Shown: positions 25,671 through 34,178, numbered from the stretch's first letter. The stretch is 64,000 bases of DNA from Sphingobacterium chungjuense (GCF_011316935.1 NZ_WLYS01000004.1:62001-126000), one strand, 5' to 3'. The notes: generated from the letters alone by a model not told the origin. Numbers and translations are program-made.

Positions 25671-26451
25671 GCGATTTTTCGATTTGATCTAAAAAAATAT
25701 CCGATTGCTGCACACGCTGTGCTAAGAAGCTCACATAAACTTGCCTTGCCTCATCCGCTGTTTCTGTCCGCCCGACTTCCTCTAACCACTCATCGGGTAC
25801 GGCAGATACTATTTTCCACAGGTTATCTTCTGTAAAAAGATGGCGAAATTGCTGATCCACCGCACGTACTTGAGTTGCTTTATTGAGCAACACATGATCT
25901 TTAATTTGCACGAATGGCTTGGCGACTTGATCCTCCCAATGCTCCCAATTATGGTGAAAATACAACGAGGCACCGTGGTCTATCAGCCAAAGTTCATGAT
26001 TCCAGATCAGCATATTGGTATTACGCACCGTTCGATCGACATTCATGGTCAATGCATCGAGCCAAACAATTTTCGAAGCCTCCTCTTCTGAGATTTGCTC
26101 CACATTAGGATCAAACGTGATGGCACCATTCAGATAATGAACGCCTAAGTTTTTGCCAACGCTAAATTTTAAAAGATCCTGAATTTCTTCGTCTGGCTCG
26201 GTTCTGCCGAATGCTTCATGCAAATCTGCGAACACCATCTCGGGCATCCGTAATCCGAGCCAACGCGCAATCTCGCCGACAATAAGTTCGGCCACCAACA
26301 CGCGCTTCCCCTGTCCGGCTCCTCGAAATTTTATGACGTAACTAAAATCATCGTCTGCATCTACCAAGGCAGGCAACGATCCACCCTCCCGAAATGGCAT
26401 CACATAGCGGATGATTTCTACTTCTCGGATCTCCGGCTTTTGTATATTCAT
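25654..26451 (-). CDS. HipA-like kinase domain protein
   Basis: A 265-residue protein with the kinase core of the HipA family. A Lys candidate for ATP binding is Lys41 in 'YVIKFRG'; Glu55 may salt-bridge with it. The catalytic loop is 'LTMNVDRTVRNTN' (134-146), with Asp139, Arg140, Asn144 and Asn146 at HipA-like spacing, and the metal-binding loop is 'LIDHG' (156-160, Asp158). It lacks the N-terminal HipA domain and no HipB-type repressor is adjacent, so this is not a standard hipBA toxin-antitoxin pair. Instead it is coupled to DUF3037 by a 17-base overlap. An excellent promoter lies just upstream. Substrate unknown. Confidence 0.83.
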   Translation of the reverse strand: MNIQKPEIREVEIIRYVMPFREGGSLPALVDADDDFSYVIKFRGAGQGKRVLVAELIVGEIARWLGLRMPEMVFADLHEAFGRTEPDEEIQDLLKFSVGKNLGVHYLNGAITFDPNVEQISEEEASKIVWLDALTMNVDRTVRNTNMLIWNHELWLIDHGASLYFHHNWEHWEDQVAKPFVQIKDHVLLNKATQVRAVDQQFRHLFTEDNLWKIVSAVPDEWLEEVGRTETADEARQVYVSFLAQRVQQSDIFLDQIEKSREGRI

Positions 26452-26475
26452 GGGTTAAAGTTTGTATTTCTGTAA

Positions 26476-26507
26476 CAAATCTATGCAAGCGCGTAATCCT
26501 ATTCAAA
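26476..26507 (-). promoter_or_regulatory. Promoter of the HipA-like/DUF3037 operon
   Basis: Read on the minus strand, TTTG (26504-26507) is followed after 20 bases by TAGATTTG (26476-26483), an exact Bacteroidota promoter. Transcription would begin near 26470, giving a leader of about 19 bases. Confidence 0.75.
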
Positions 26508-26684
26508 ATACCAATAGAGAAAAAGTACTGCTGCTACATACGAAGATAATTATTTCTAGAAGATTACCTCCAAATCGTACCGCCATGTTGCCGCTCACAG
26601 GAAAATCCATTTCGCGAGAATAAATACTATTTGTATATTGTTTCCTACTTTTGTAAGACGCTACATCAATAGCGAATATTTTAT

Positions 26685-27233
26685 ATGGATACAAGCACCG
26701 AATACAATCAGATAATAGATCATTGCCGCACCTTATTCTTAAAAAAAACGATTGACTACGGCACCTCGTGGCGAGTCATGCGCCCCACTTCGATCACCGA
26801 CCAGATTTTTATCAAAGCGCAACGTATTCGGACGCTAGAAGAAAAAAAAGTTTCAAAAGTGGGCGAAGGTGTAATAGATGAATACATCGGTATTGTAAAC
26901 TACTGTGTGATTGCTATGATTCAACTGGATCTTGGTATTGATGGTAATCTAGATCTCGAAACCAAAGAAACGGAAAATCGTTATGACGAAAAGATACGGG
27001 AAACGCGAGAACTTATGTTGGCCAAAAATCATGATTATGGCGAAGCATGGCGAGATATGCGCATCTCATCCTTGACTGACCTGATCCTCACTAAACTACA
27101 TCGTGTCAAGCAAATTGAAGATAATAACGGACAAACTTTGGTCTCAGAAGGGCTACAAGCCAATTATCAAGATATGCTTAACTATGCCGTATTCGCGTTA
27201 ATTAAATTAGGATTATCTGCTAAAACTCTGTAA
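26685..27233 (+). CDS. DUF1599 domain protein with internal duplication
   Basis: A 182-residue cytoplasmic protein with two copies of the DUF1599 motif. Copy one has 'KKTIDYGTSWRVMR' and 'TDQIFIKAQRI' (20-48); copy two has 'AKNHDYGEAWRDMR' and 'TDLILTKLHRV' (113-141). Conserved D-Y-G, W-R-x-M-R and T-D-x-I-x-x-K appear at the same spacing in both. The domain has been described as associated with nucleotide modification and is helical. A TACTTTTG -7 box (26646-26653) fits a transcription start about 25 bases before the ATG. The DoxX-like gene begins 2 bases after the stop, so this is the first gene of an operon leading to aroK. Confidence 0.88.
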   Translation: MDTSTEYNQIIDHCRTLFLKKTIDYGTSWRVMRPTSITDQIFIKAQRIRTLEEKKVSKVGEGVIDEYIGIVNYCVIAMIQLDLGIDGNLDLETKETENRYDEKIRETRELMLAKNHDYGEAWRDMRISSLTDLILTKLHRVKQIEDNNGQTLVSEGLQANYQDMLNYAVFALIKLGLSAKTL

Positions 27234-27235
27234 TC

Positions 27236-28462
27236 ATGAACACCAATGCCATGTACACCACGACAAAACCGCAAAAAAAGCGTCCAAATATTGCATTAAT
27301 CACCTCTCGCATTCTGGTAGGATGTCTTTTCATTTTTTCTGGATTGATAAAAGCCAACGATCCCAAAGGTTTTGGATATAAACTGGAGGAATATTTCAAG
27401 GTATTTAATTTATCATTTTTGGATGAGTACAGTACTTGGATTGCCGTTGTTATTTGTGGTTTTGAAATCATATTGGGTGCCTTGTTATTATTGGGACTGG
27501 CGCGTAATAAAGTAAGTTGGGGATTACTGGTATTGACGATTTTTTTCACTTTTCTTACCTTTTATTCCGCATTTTTCGAGGTTGTGAGTTCATGCGGTTG
27601 TTTTGGCGATGCTATCCCACTCACGCCTTGGCAGTCATTTATCAAAGACCTTATATTGCTAGGATTGATTCTCATCATCGTCCGATTCCGGCATCAGATC
27701 AAGCCATTGATAAAAAGTAGATTTAGCAACAATTTGCTGACTATACTAATCATTATGCTATCTTTTGGCGTGGGGATTTACACGATGAACTTCTTGCCCA
27801 TAATCGACTTCTTACCTTACCGTGAGGGCAACAATCTACCGCAACAAATGACAATCCCTGATGATGCCGAGCCTGATGTGTATGAGCATATATACACCTT
27901 GAAAAATAAAACAACTGGCGAATCCAAAACGGTAAACGATAAAGTATACATGAGCGAAAAGATCTGGGAAGATGAGAATTGGGAAATCGTTGGAGATCCA
28001 AAATCTACCCTGATCAAAAAAGGATTTGAACCGGCTATCGCCGATTTAATCATTAGTGATAGTGAAGGCAATGATGTTACACAGGAGATTCTAACGAATC
28101 CCTATTTTAATTTTATTGTGGTGAGCACCGATGTTACTAAGCTATCTTCGGTAGACCTGCTGGCCTTAGATCGGATTAACACCACGATAAGAGAAATCTC
28201 CGAAGATTATCCAATCCGCGCGGTACTACTGACCGCCAGCTCGCCACAAAATGTAGATTATGTAAACGACCAGTTAAATTTAGTACTAGAAACGTTTAAC
28301 GCAGATCTAGTGCCTTTGAAAAGCATGGTGCGATCAAATCCGGGTGTGATGCTGATGCAAAATGGCACCGTAATTAAGAAGTGGTCTAAACATACTTTCC
28401 CTAACAAGGAAGAATTAGAAAACAAGTTTATCAACAAACAATTTACTCCTTTAGCGAATTAA
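27236..28462 (+). CDS. BT_3928-like membrane protein: DoxX/MauE domain plus extracytoplasmic domain
   Basis: A 408-residue protein. The first half is a four-helix DoxX/MauE-type domain (about 21-150) with 'RILVGCLFIFSGLIKANDP' and the cysteine motif 'SSCGCFGDAIPL'. A fifth helix ('LLTILIIMLSFGVGIYTMNF') follows, then a soluble C-terminal domain of about 210 residues ending 'NGTVIKKWSKHTFPN', which resembles the end of a thioredoxin fold but shows no CxxC. This combination is common in Bacteroidota. It may take part in periplasmic redox, by analogy with MauE. It lies 2 bases after the DUF1599 gene and 2 bases before aroK, so the three are surely one transcript. Confidence 0.85.
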   Translation: MNTNAMYTTTKPQKKRPNIALITSRILVGCLFIFSGLIKANDPKGFGYKLEEYFKVFNLSFLDEYSTWIAVVICGFEIILGALLLLGLARNKVSWGLLVLTIFFTFLTFYSAFFEVVSSCGCFGDAIPLTPWQSFIKDLILLGLILIIVRFRHQIKPLIKSRFSNNLLTILIIMLSFGVGIYTMNFLPIIDFLPYREGNNLPQQMTIPDDAEPDVYEHIYTLKNKTTGESKTVNDKVYMSEKIWEDENWEIVGDPKSTLIKKGFEPAIADLIISDSEGNDVTQEILTNPYFNFIVVSTDVTKLSSVDLLALDRINTTIREISEDYPIRAVLLTASSPQNVDYVNDQLNLVLETFNADLVPLKSMVRSNPGVMLMQNGTVIKKWSKHTFPNKEELENKFINKQFTPLAN

Positions 28463-28464
28463 GC

Positions 28465-28977
28465 ATGTCAAAACCAATTTTCATCGTAGGATTCATGGGG
28501 AGTGGCAAAACGACTTGGGGTAAGAAATTGGCGAAAGCGCTTGATCGACCTTTTATAGATTTAGACGAAGTACTAGTGCAACGTCTAGGAATGACAATTC
28601 CAGAATATTTTTCTCTACATGGAGAAGCAGATTTCAGAAAGATAGAAAGTACTGTTTTGAAGGAAACTAATACGCCTAATGCGGTGATCTCTACGGGCGG
28701 TGGAACTCCTTGCTATTTTGATAATATGGATTGGATCACGCAACACGGCACGGCAGTATATTTCGAACACACACCAAAGTCCTTATGGATGCGTCTAAAT
28801 GCCACTGACGTAAACAAAAGACCCGCACTTAAGGGTTTGACAGGTGAACAGTTACTCGATTTTATAGCAGAAAAATTAGCTGAACGAGATCCGTTTTACC
28901 AAAAGGCGCAGATCAAAATAGACCAAATGCATACCCCGATCGCGGAATTAAAGGAAAGATTAAAACACTACGCATAA
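28465..28977 (+). CDS. aroK: Shikimate kinase
   Basis: A 170-residue enzyme that phosphorylates shikimate at O3 in the chorismate pathway. The Walker A 'GFMGSGKTTWG' (9-19), the Asp-rich 'FIDLDEVL' (31-38), the shikimate-binding 'ISTGGGTPC' (75-83) and the lid 'NKRPALKGLTG' are present. It is the third gene of a tight DUF1599-DoxX-aroK operon, each joint 2 bases long. The next gene lies 131 bases on with its own promoter. Confidence 0.95.
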   Translation: MSKPIFIVGFMGSGKTTWGKKLAKALDRPFIDLDEVLVQRLGMTIPEYFSLHGEADFRKIESTVLKETNTPNAVISTGGGTPCYFDNMDWITQHGTAVYFEHTPKSLWMRLNATDVNKRPALKGLTGEQLLDFIAEKLAERDPFYQKAQIKIDQMHTPIAELKERLKHYA

Positions 28978-29072
28978 TACTGTCAAATTTTCGGTAAATA
29001 CCTACCATTCTGATTCAGTAAGATATTATTTATTCTCGTCAGAAAGAAGAGGTGCACAGTGTGGCATAATAG

Positions 29073-29102
29073 TTGCATACTTGTGAATCGTAACTAAATT
29101 TG
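29073..29102 (+). promoter_or_regulatory. Promoter of the beta-barrel gene, giving a near-leaderless transcript
   Basis: TTG (29073-29075), 19 bases, then TAAATTTG (29095-29102), an exact Bacteroidota promoter. The ATG at 29109 is only 6 bases after the -7 box, so the transcript would begin at or within a base or two of the start codon. Confidence 0.65.
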
Positions 29103-29108
29103 TATATT

Positions 29109-29690
29109 ATGAAAAAAGTTTTATTATCTGGATTATTTGCTGTCGCTTTAGCATTCGGCTCTTACGCGCAGCGTATTGAAACTGTTCCTCAAACTTCTGA
29201 GAACGTGGGCATGACGCCAATCCAACAAGGTAACTGGATGGTAGGTGGATCGGTAGGGAGTCTTGGATATAGCTTTGAAGGTAAAAACTTCAACATCCAA
29301 GTAAATCCTCGTGCTGGTTATTTCATTTCTGATGGTATTGCTATTGGTGCACAAGCAGCTTTAGGCCTTGATGCGATCAGTGGTGAAGATAATGTATGGA
29401 ACTACGGTATCGCACCATTCGTACGTTATTATTTTCCAGAAGGATCTAGTTCTACAGGTCGTTTCTTCGGACACGGTAACGTAGGTATTGGTGGATCATC
29501 ACGTGGAGACGGCGCTTCTTTCGAAGCAGGTATTGCTGGTGGATACGCACACTTCATTACTAGAAATGTGGCATTAGAAACTACTTTAGGCTACAATTAC
29601 AGCAAAGCAAATTTGAACTCTAGTGGTGGCGCTAGTGGATTAGGCGTTTCTGTTGGTTTTCAAATCTATTTGCCCGGCCGCGCTCGTTAA
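29109..29690 (+). CDS. Outer-membrane beta-barrel protein (OmpX/OmpA-like)
   Basis: A 193-residue protein with a textbook signal peptide ('MKKVLLSGLFAVALAFGSYA') and a mature part made of alternating strands. Gly- and aromatic-rich phrases such as 'WMVGGSVGSLGYSF', 'FISDGIAIGAQAALGL', 'GIAPFVRYYFPE' and 'ALETTLGYNYSKANL', with the end 'VSVGFQIYLPGRAR', fit an eight-strand barrel. Codon use is strongly biased toward common codons, which hints at high expression. I chose ATG 29109 over the TTG at 29100 because the signal peptide starts there. The promoter box ends 6 bases before the ATG. No specific ligand can be inferred. Confidence 0.85.
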   Translation: MKKVLLSGLFAVALAFGSYAQRIETVPQTSENVGMTPIQQGNWMVGGSVGSLGYSFEGKNFNIQVNPRAGYFISDGIAIGAQAALGLDAISGEDNVWNYGIAPFVRYYFPEGSSSTGRFFGHGNVGIGGSSRGDGASFEAGIAGGYAHFITRNVALETTLGYNYSKANLNSSGGASGLGVSVGFQIYLPGRAR

Positions 29691-29709
29691 TTCGAACACA
29701 ACAAAATTT

Positions 29710-29748
29710 AAAATGGATGCTGAATGAGATATTCAGCATCCATTTTTT
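29710..29748. terminator. Bidirectional terminator between convergent genes
   Basis: A 16-bp perfect stem (29710-29725 with 29731-29746) and a 5-base loop, with T and A runs. It ends both the barrel gene and the converging CoA-transferase gene, whose stop codon begins right after it. Confidence 0.85.
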
Positions 29749-31235
29749 TATTTAGCTTGTTTCATGCTTCCAGATTCCTGAAAGCGCAAATGCCAACTAA
29801 AGGCCTCTTCCAACAAGTGTGGCGTATGTCCGCCTCGCTCACAAGCGCGATCAAAATAAGATTGCAATTCTGGGCGGTAATCTGGATGTGCACAGTGATC
29901 AATGATTTTCTGCGCACGCTCTCTCGGCGCCAAACCGCGCAAATCGGCCAACCCAACATCCGTTACGAGAATATCCACATCATGCTCAGTATGATCCGTG
30001 TGCGATACCATCGGAAGCACATGCGAGATCAAATTACCTTTGGAAGCAGCTTGTGTAACGAAAATACTGAGATAAGCATTCCGTGCAAAATCTCCTGATC
30101 CGCCAATACCATTCATAATCTTAGTACCACCCAAATGCGTGGAATTGACGTTTCCATAAATATCGAATTCGATCGCTGTGTTAATAGCGATGACTCCTAA
30201 ACGGCGAATCAAACCTGGTGTGTTGGAAATATTCTGCGGCCGCAATACAAATTTATCTCTGTAGCGCTGCAAATTGCCAAAAACGCGATCATAGCATGCT
30301 TTTGACACCGTTACCGAAGATGCAGATGCAAAACTCAACGTACCACTATCAATCAGATCGAAGGTACTGTCTTGCAATACCTCAGAGAACATCGTCAAAT
30401 CATAAAAATTACTATCCTTAAAACCCATCAACACAGCATTAGCCACCTTACCGATACCGGCTTGAATAGGCAATAATCGATCAGTCAAATTACCAATACG
30501 CACTTCCTGTTCAAAGAATTCCAAAATATGTTTAGCAATAGCTGATGTTTTCTCATCAGGTTCTGCAATGTCTGCCGGACTATCTTGAATATTGGTAAAT
30601 ACAATACCCACCACCTTAGCTGGATCCAAGGGGATGGTTTTTCGTCCAATTTTATTCCAAGGCGCCACAATAGGGATTACATTGCGATGCGGATAATTTT
30701 CTGCCTGATAGATATCGTGAATACCATACACACTTTCGGGCACTGCTGTATTAATTTCCAGAATCACTTTGGAAGCCAATGAAGCAAAAGCCGCCGAATT
30801 ACCAACTGACGTGGTCGGCACGATGCTCCCATCCCGATCAATATAAGCGACTTCGATCACAGCCACATCCGGTTTTAGTTGTTTATGCAATAACTCTGCA
30901 CTCTCACTCAGGTGCTGATCAATAAATAAGACTTCGCCCGCATTGATTTTATTACGCAAAGTGCGGTCTACTTGAAAAGGCATCCGTTTGCTCAACACTC
31001 CTGCCTCCGCCAATTTCCCATCGGTATCATGCCCGAGTGACGCACCCGTGATTAAGGTAATTTTAAAAGGTTCTCGCTCCGCTTTCTCTGCCAATGCTGG
31101 CAATACAGCCTTGCTATCACCCGCTTTGGTAAATCCGCTGGCGCCAACGATCATGCCATCCTGGATAAATTCTGCAGCAGATTTGGCACTCATTACTTTG
31201 TCTCGAAGGCTTTCTAATCTTATGCGTTCTATCAT
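29748..31235 (-). CDS. Acetyl-CoA hydrolase/transferase family protein, succinate CoA-transferase type
   Basis: A 495-residue class I-like CoA-transferase. The active-site Glu is Glu285 in 'FSEVLQDS', preceded by the typical 'LPIQAGIGKVANAVL' and followed by 'GGTKIMNGIGGSGDFARNAY', which builds the CoA site. Family members move CoA between acetyl-CoA and succinate or act as acetyl-CoA hydrolases; the length and motif pattern fit succinyl-CoA:acetate CoA-transferase (Cat1/SucCoAT). sucD lies a few kilobases away but on a separate transcript. It is monocistronic. The AraC gene diverges with a 250-base gap. Confidence 0.9.
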   Translation of the reverse strand: MIERIRLESLRDKVMSAKSAAEFIQDGMIVGASGFTKAGDSKAVLPALAEKAEREPFKITLITGASLGHDTDGKLAEAGVLSKRMPFQVDRTLRNKINAGEVLFIDQHLSESAELLHKQLKPDVAVIEVAYIDRDGSIVPTTSVGNSAAFASLASKVILEINTAVPESVYGIHDIYQAENYPHRNVIPIVAPWNKIGRKTIPLDPAKVVGIVFTNIQDSPADIAEPDEKTSAIAKHILEFFEQEVRIGNLTDRLLPIQAGIGKVANAVLMGFKDSNFYDLTMFSEVLQDSTFDLIDSGTLSFASASSVTVSKACYDRVFGNLQRYRDKFVLRPQNISNTPGLIRRLGVIAINTAIEFDIYGNVNSTHLGGTKIMNGIGGSGDFARNAYLSIFVTQAASKGNLISHVLPMVSHTDHTEHDVDILVTDVGLADLRGLAPRERAQKIIDHCAHPDYRPELQSYFDRACERGGHTPHLLEEAFSWHLRFQESGSMKQAK

Positions 31236-31485
31236 CGTTTTTATAAAAATTATACCGTTTATAATATCTCCTATTTTTGGTTCGCAAACCAGTGTGGGAC
31301 TATATAAATTTACACAATTAGTATCTAATTAGCATTGACTAGCACATGATTAACAACTCACGATAACACTTTGACCTTATTGAATACCATACAACAGCAT
31401 AAATCCACTTACCTATTCCGTGCAGCAGCTTCATTTGATAAATTCAACTAAAAACGGGATATTTAAGCCTATCAAAACCCACCGT

Positions 31486-32298
31486 ATGACAAACAGCTAT
31501 GTAAATAAGTACTATATGACAGAAGTCGATGTCAAATCAGATAGTATTTATTGTCATCACGCCGTAATGGGAGAAGAATTTATCAGTGAACACGATCATA
31601 AAAAAGGACAATTTCTATACACAGAAGGTGGTATGGTCTTTTTGAAAACAGCTGAAAAATCGTACTTTCTTCCGGCCAGACATTACATCTGGATTCCAGC
31701 CGGGGTAAAACACAGCATACATCCCAGCAGCCCGGAAGTGATTATGCGCAACCTTTACTTTCCGACATTCGATACGGATGACGATTTTTTCAATCACGTG
31801 GGTATCTATCCAGTCAACGATTTGTTGATGGAGCTCATTATGTATACCAATCGCTGGAATGGAAATATCTTACCGACTGACACGAAGAATTATACGATCG
31901 CAAAATCGTTTAAATTACTGCTACCAGAGCTTTCGAGCTCCAATTTATCATTATCATTACCGTATCCAAAAAACACAAAACTACGCGAGATGGTAGCTTA
32001 TCTCGAAGAGCACATCGATAAATTGGTTAGCTTTAAAGACTTAGCAAATATGTTTCACTTTAGTGAGCGTACCTTGGCACGTCTATTCCAAAAAGATCTA
32101 GGCATGTCCTTTATTCAGTACTATACTATACTGCGCATGCTGACTGCTTTAAAATATCTTCTAAATGACAAGATGAGCGTACAACAAGTTGCGGCACGTG
32201 TAGGTTACAGCAGCTTACCTACCTTCAGCAATACTTTTTATAAGATTGTAGGCGTGCGACCTAGTGAATATGTGAAAAGCAAAGAATCTATTATTTAA
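31486..32298 (+). CDS. AraC family transcriptional regulator with cupin sensor domain
   Basis: A cytoplasmic regulator of about 270 residues. The N-terminal half is a cupin-type sensor ('EHDHKKGQFLYTEGGMVFL', 'IPAGVKHSI'), and the C-terminal half has two helix-turn-helix motifs: 'VSFKDLANMFHFSERTLAR' and 'SVQQVAARVGYSSLPTFS', followed by the family ending 'FYKIVGVRPSEYVK'. I start at ATG 31486 ('MTNSYVNKYY'); a GTG 22 codons upstream is possible. The DUF1080 lipoprotein gene begins 23 bases after the stop and may be in the same transcript or its target. A TATTTTTG box at 31272-31279 might be a distal promoter element. The effector is unknown. Confidence 0.87.
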   Translation: MTNSYVNKYYMTEVDVKSDSIYCHHAVMGEEFISEHDHKKGQFLYTEGGMVFLKTAEKSYFLPARHYIWIPAGVKHSIHPSSPEVIMRNLYFPTFDTDDDFFNHVGIYPVNDLLMELIMYTNRWNGNILPTDTKNYTIAKSFKLLLPELSSSNLSLSLPYPKNTKLREMVAYLEEHIDKLVSFKDLANMFHFSERTLARLFQKDLGMSFIQYYTILRMLTALKYLLNDKMSVQQVAARVGYSSLPTFSNTFYKIVGVRPSEYVKSKESII

Positions 32299-32321
32299 TC
32301 TATTTATATAAAACTACTATT

Positions 32322-33197
32322 ATGAAGCTTAAAATGGGCGCGATGCTCGCTGCTGGAATGGCTGCTTTACTATCTTGTAATACATCAGGAAGCTCCAACA
32401 CTAAAACTGCGGAACAAGATTCTATCCCGACTGCGATTCAGCTTTTCAACGGAAAAGACATGAATGACTGGACCGCTAAAATTCGCCACCACGAATCTGG
32501 CGATAACTATGCAAACACTTTCCGCGTGGAAGACGGGCTTTTGAAAGTAAGATATGACGGTGGTTACGATGAGTTTAACCAGCAATATGGACATCTCGCT
32601 TACAATACGCCTTATAGTTACTATTATCTACGCATCGAATACCGCTTTGTAGACGAACAAACCAAAGGTGGAGAAGGCTGGGCTTGGCGCAATTCGGGTG
32701 CTATGCTACACGGGCAAGATCCAAAAACTATGCTGAAAGATCAGGATTTCCCAATTTCTGTCGAAGGCCAACTGTTGGGCGGAGATGGCACCACCGAGCG
32801 AACTACCTCTAACCTATGTACGCCAGGCACCAATGTGGTGATCGATCAAAAACTTTTCACACCGCACTGCATTAACTCTACTTCTAAAACCTACCACGGC
32901 GACCAATGGGTAACGGCAGATTTTTTAGTATTAGGTGATTCACTGATACAGCATATTTTAGAAGATCAAGTGGTCTTATCGTATTCGAAACCTCAAATAG
33001 GTGGAGACAATGTGCTATCATACGATGCAAAACAAAAACAAGATGGAAAAGCACTTACGGGAGGATATATTTATTTACAGAGCGAAAGCCATCCGGTAGA
33101 TTTTCGGAAAGTAGACTTGTATGATCTAAGCGAATACAAGGATCGCCCAGCGGATATAGAAAGAATCGTAAAACAGATTCAACAAAAGAAGCCGTAG
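32322..33197 (+). CDS. DUF1080 (3-keto-disaccharide hydrolase fold) lipoprotein
   Basis: A 291-residue secreted protein with a lipobox 'AALLSC' (Cys19), so it is likely anchored to the outer membrane. The mature protein is a concanavalin-like jelly roll: 'IQLFNGKDMNDWTAKI' opens the DUF1080 domain, then 'YANTFRVEDGLLKVRYD', 'YYYLRIEYRF', 'NSGAMLHG' and 'GGYIYLQSESHPVDFRKVDL' near the end. Members cleave 3-keto-glycosides after an oxidation step in some Bacteroidota; here no dehydrogenase partner is adjacent. It follows the AraC regulator by 23 bases. A terminator and converging rpsT come after it. Confidence 0.88.
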   Translation: MKLKMGAMLAAGMAALLSCNTSGSSNTKTAEQDSIPTAIQLFNGKDMNDWTAKIRHHESGDNYANTFRVEDGLLKVRYDGGYDEFNQQYGHLAYNTPYSYYYLRIEYRFVDEQTKGGEGWAWRNSGAMLHGQDPKTMLKDQDFPISVEGQLLGGDGTTERTTSNLCTPGTNVVIDQKLFTPHCINSTSKTYHGDQWVTADFLVLGDSLIQHILEDQVVLSYSKPQIGGDNVLSYDAKQKQDGKALTGGYIYLQSESHPVDFRKVDLYDLSEYKDRPADIERIVKQIQQKKP

Positions 33198-33217
33198 AAA
33201 ACGGCTTACAAATAGCA

Positions 33218-33247
33218 AAAGGGTGTATGAAAATACACCCTTTTTTG
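33218..33247. terminator. Terminator between DUF1080 gene and rpsT
   Basis: A short hairpin (33222-33229 with 33234-33241 including one G-U pair) with a 4-base GAAA loop region and a T6 run. It stands between two converging genes, and its left A run could also serve rpsT. Confidence 0.7.
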
Positions 33248-33267
33248 TATGGTAAAAAAGCTAAAAG

Positions 33268-33522
33268 TTACGCTAACTTATTAACGAACTTAGTCAATTT
33301 AGACTTGTTGTTAGACGCTTTTTTCTTGTGAATAACGTTTTTCTTTGCCAAACGATCTAACATAGAAATTACACGAGGCAATAACGCTTTTGCTTCTTCC
33401 TGAGAAGTAGTAGTACGTAGTTTCTTGATAGCGTTACGCGTAGTCTTTGCTTGGTAACGGTTTCTCAGACGCTTCGCAGCGTTTGCTCTAATTCTTTTGA
33501 TCGATGATTTATGATTTGCCAT
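33268..33522 (-). CDS. rpsT: 30S ribosomal protein S20
   Basis: An 84-residue basic protein matching S20, a three-helix protein of the 30S body that binds 16S rRNA. The opening '[20 protein letters not shown]' and the '[12 protein letters not shown]'-like Lys-rich stretch (here '[15 protein letters not shown]') are diagnostic. It is a single-gene transcript with its own strong promoter and diverges from a TrmH-like gene. Confidence 0.97.
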   Translation of the reverse strand: MANHKSSIKRIRANAAKRLRNRYQAKTTRNAIKKLRTTTSQEEAKALLPRVISMLDRLAKKNVIHKKKASNNKSKLTKFVNKLA

Positions 33523-33568
33523 CTTATGCTATAGTATTTTTTATTATTTCTGTACTTAATTTGGAATG

Positions 33569-33600
33569 CAAAAATAGCATAGATAATCCATTATTCAAAA
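33569..33600 (-). promoter_or_regulatory. Promoter of rpsT
   Basis: On the minus strand, TTTG (33596-33599, preceded by T) is followed after 19 bases by TATTTTTG (33569-33576), an exact Bacteroidota promoter. Transcription would start near 33563, about 40 bases before the ATG. Confidence 0.8.
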
Positions 33601-33638
33601 TCTTTTTATCTTTTCATAATACTCCTTACTTTTGGGTC

Positions 33639-34178
33639 ATGCAAAAATTATCGCTTGAGCAATTGAACCGGGTAGACGTGGATACTTTTAAGCAACAAGA
33701 CAAGTTGCCCGTGGTGCTCGTGCTAGACAACGTACGCAGCATGCACAACGTAGGATCAGCATTTCGTACGGCTGATGCCTTAAATATAGAGCAGATTGTA
33801 TTATGCGGCATTACAGGCACTCCACCGCATCGCGAAATTGAAAAAACGGCCCTAGGCGCGACAAAATCTGTTACGTGGTCACATGAAGCGACCACTTTAG
33901 AGGCTGTTACTAAATTACGGGACACTGGTTATACCATTCTATCTGTAGAACAAGCTTCCGGAAGTGTACAACTGCAAGATTTTGCTCCAGAAAACACCGA
34001 GAAGTATGCCTTTGTATTTGGTAATGAAGTGCATGGTGTAGAAGAAGAGGTGATCGCCATGTCGAACGCATGTCTAGAGATTCCGCAATTTGGCACCAAG
34101 CATTCTTTCAATGTCTCCGTCACGATGGGCATCGTACTATGGGACTACATCTCCAAGGTAAAGTTCATAAAGAAATAA
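33639..34178 (+). CDS. TrmH/SpoU family RNA methyltransferase
   Basis: A 179-residue SPOUT-class RNA 2'-O-methyltransferase. The three family motifs are present: 'NVGSAFRTADAL' (motif 1, about 41-52), 'YAFVFGNEVHGVEEE' (motif 2, about 128-142) and 'HSFNVSVTMGIVLWDY' (motif 3, near the end), which form the knotted AdoMet site. It has no extra RNA-binding domain, so the substrate, tRNA or rRNA, cannot be named. I start at ATG 33639; the longer open frame upstream runs through the rpsT promoter. A TACTTTTG -7 box ends 4 bases before the ATG, which suggests a leaderless transcript. Confidence 0.9.
   Translation: MQKLSLEQLNRVDVDTFKQQDKLPVVLVLDNVRSMHNVGSAFRTADALNIEQIVLCGITGTPPHREIEKTALGATKSVTWSHEATTLEAVTKLRDTGYTILSVEQASGSVQLQDFAPENTEKYAFVFGNEVHGVEEEVIAMSNACLEIPQFGTKHSFNVSVTMGIVLWDYISKVKFIKK

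Noticed and set aside
25654..26451. Calling the kinase a HipA toxin of a hipBA pair
   Set aside because: There is no HipB-like helix-turn-helix gene beside it and the N-terminal HipA domain is missing; the coupled partner is DUF3037.
33504..33638. Longer N-terminus for the TrmH-like protein
   Set aside because: It would pass through the rpsT promoter and lies before the -7 box; ATG 33639 gives the normal family start.
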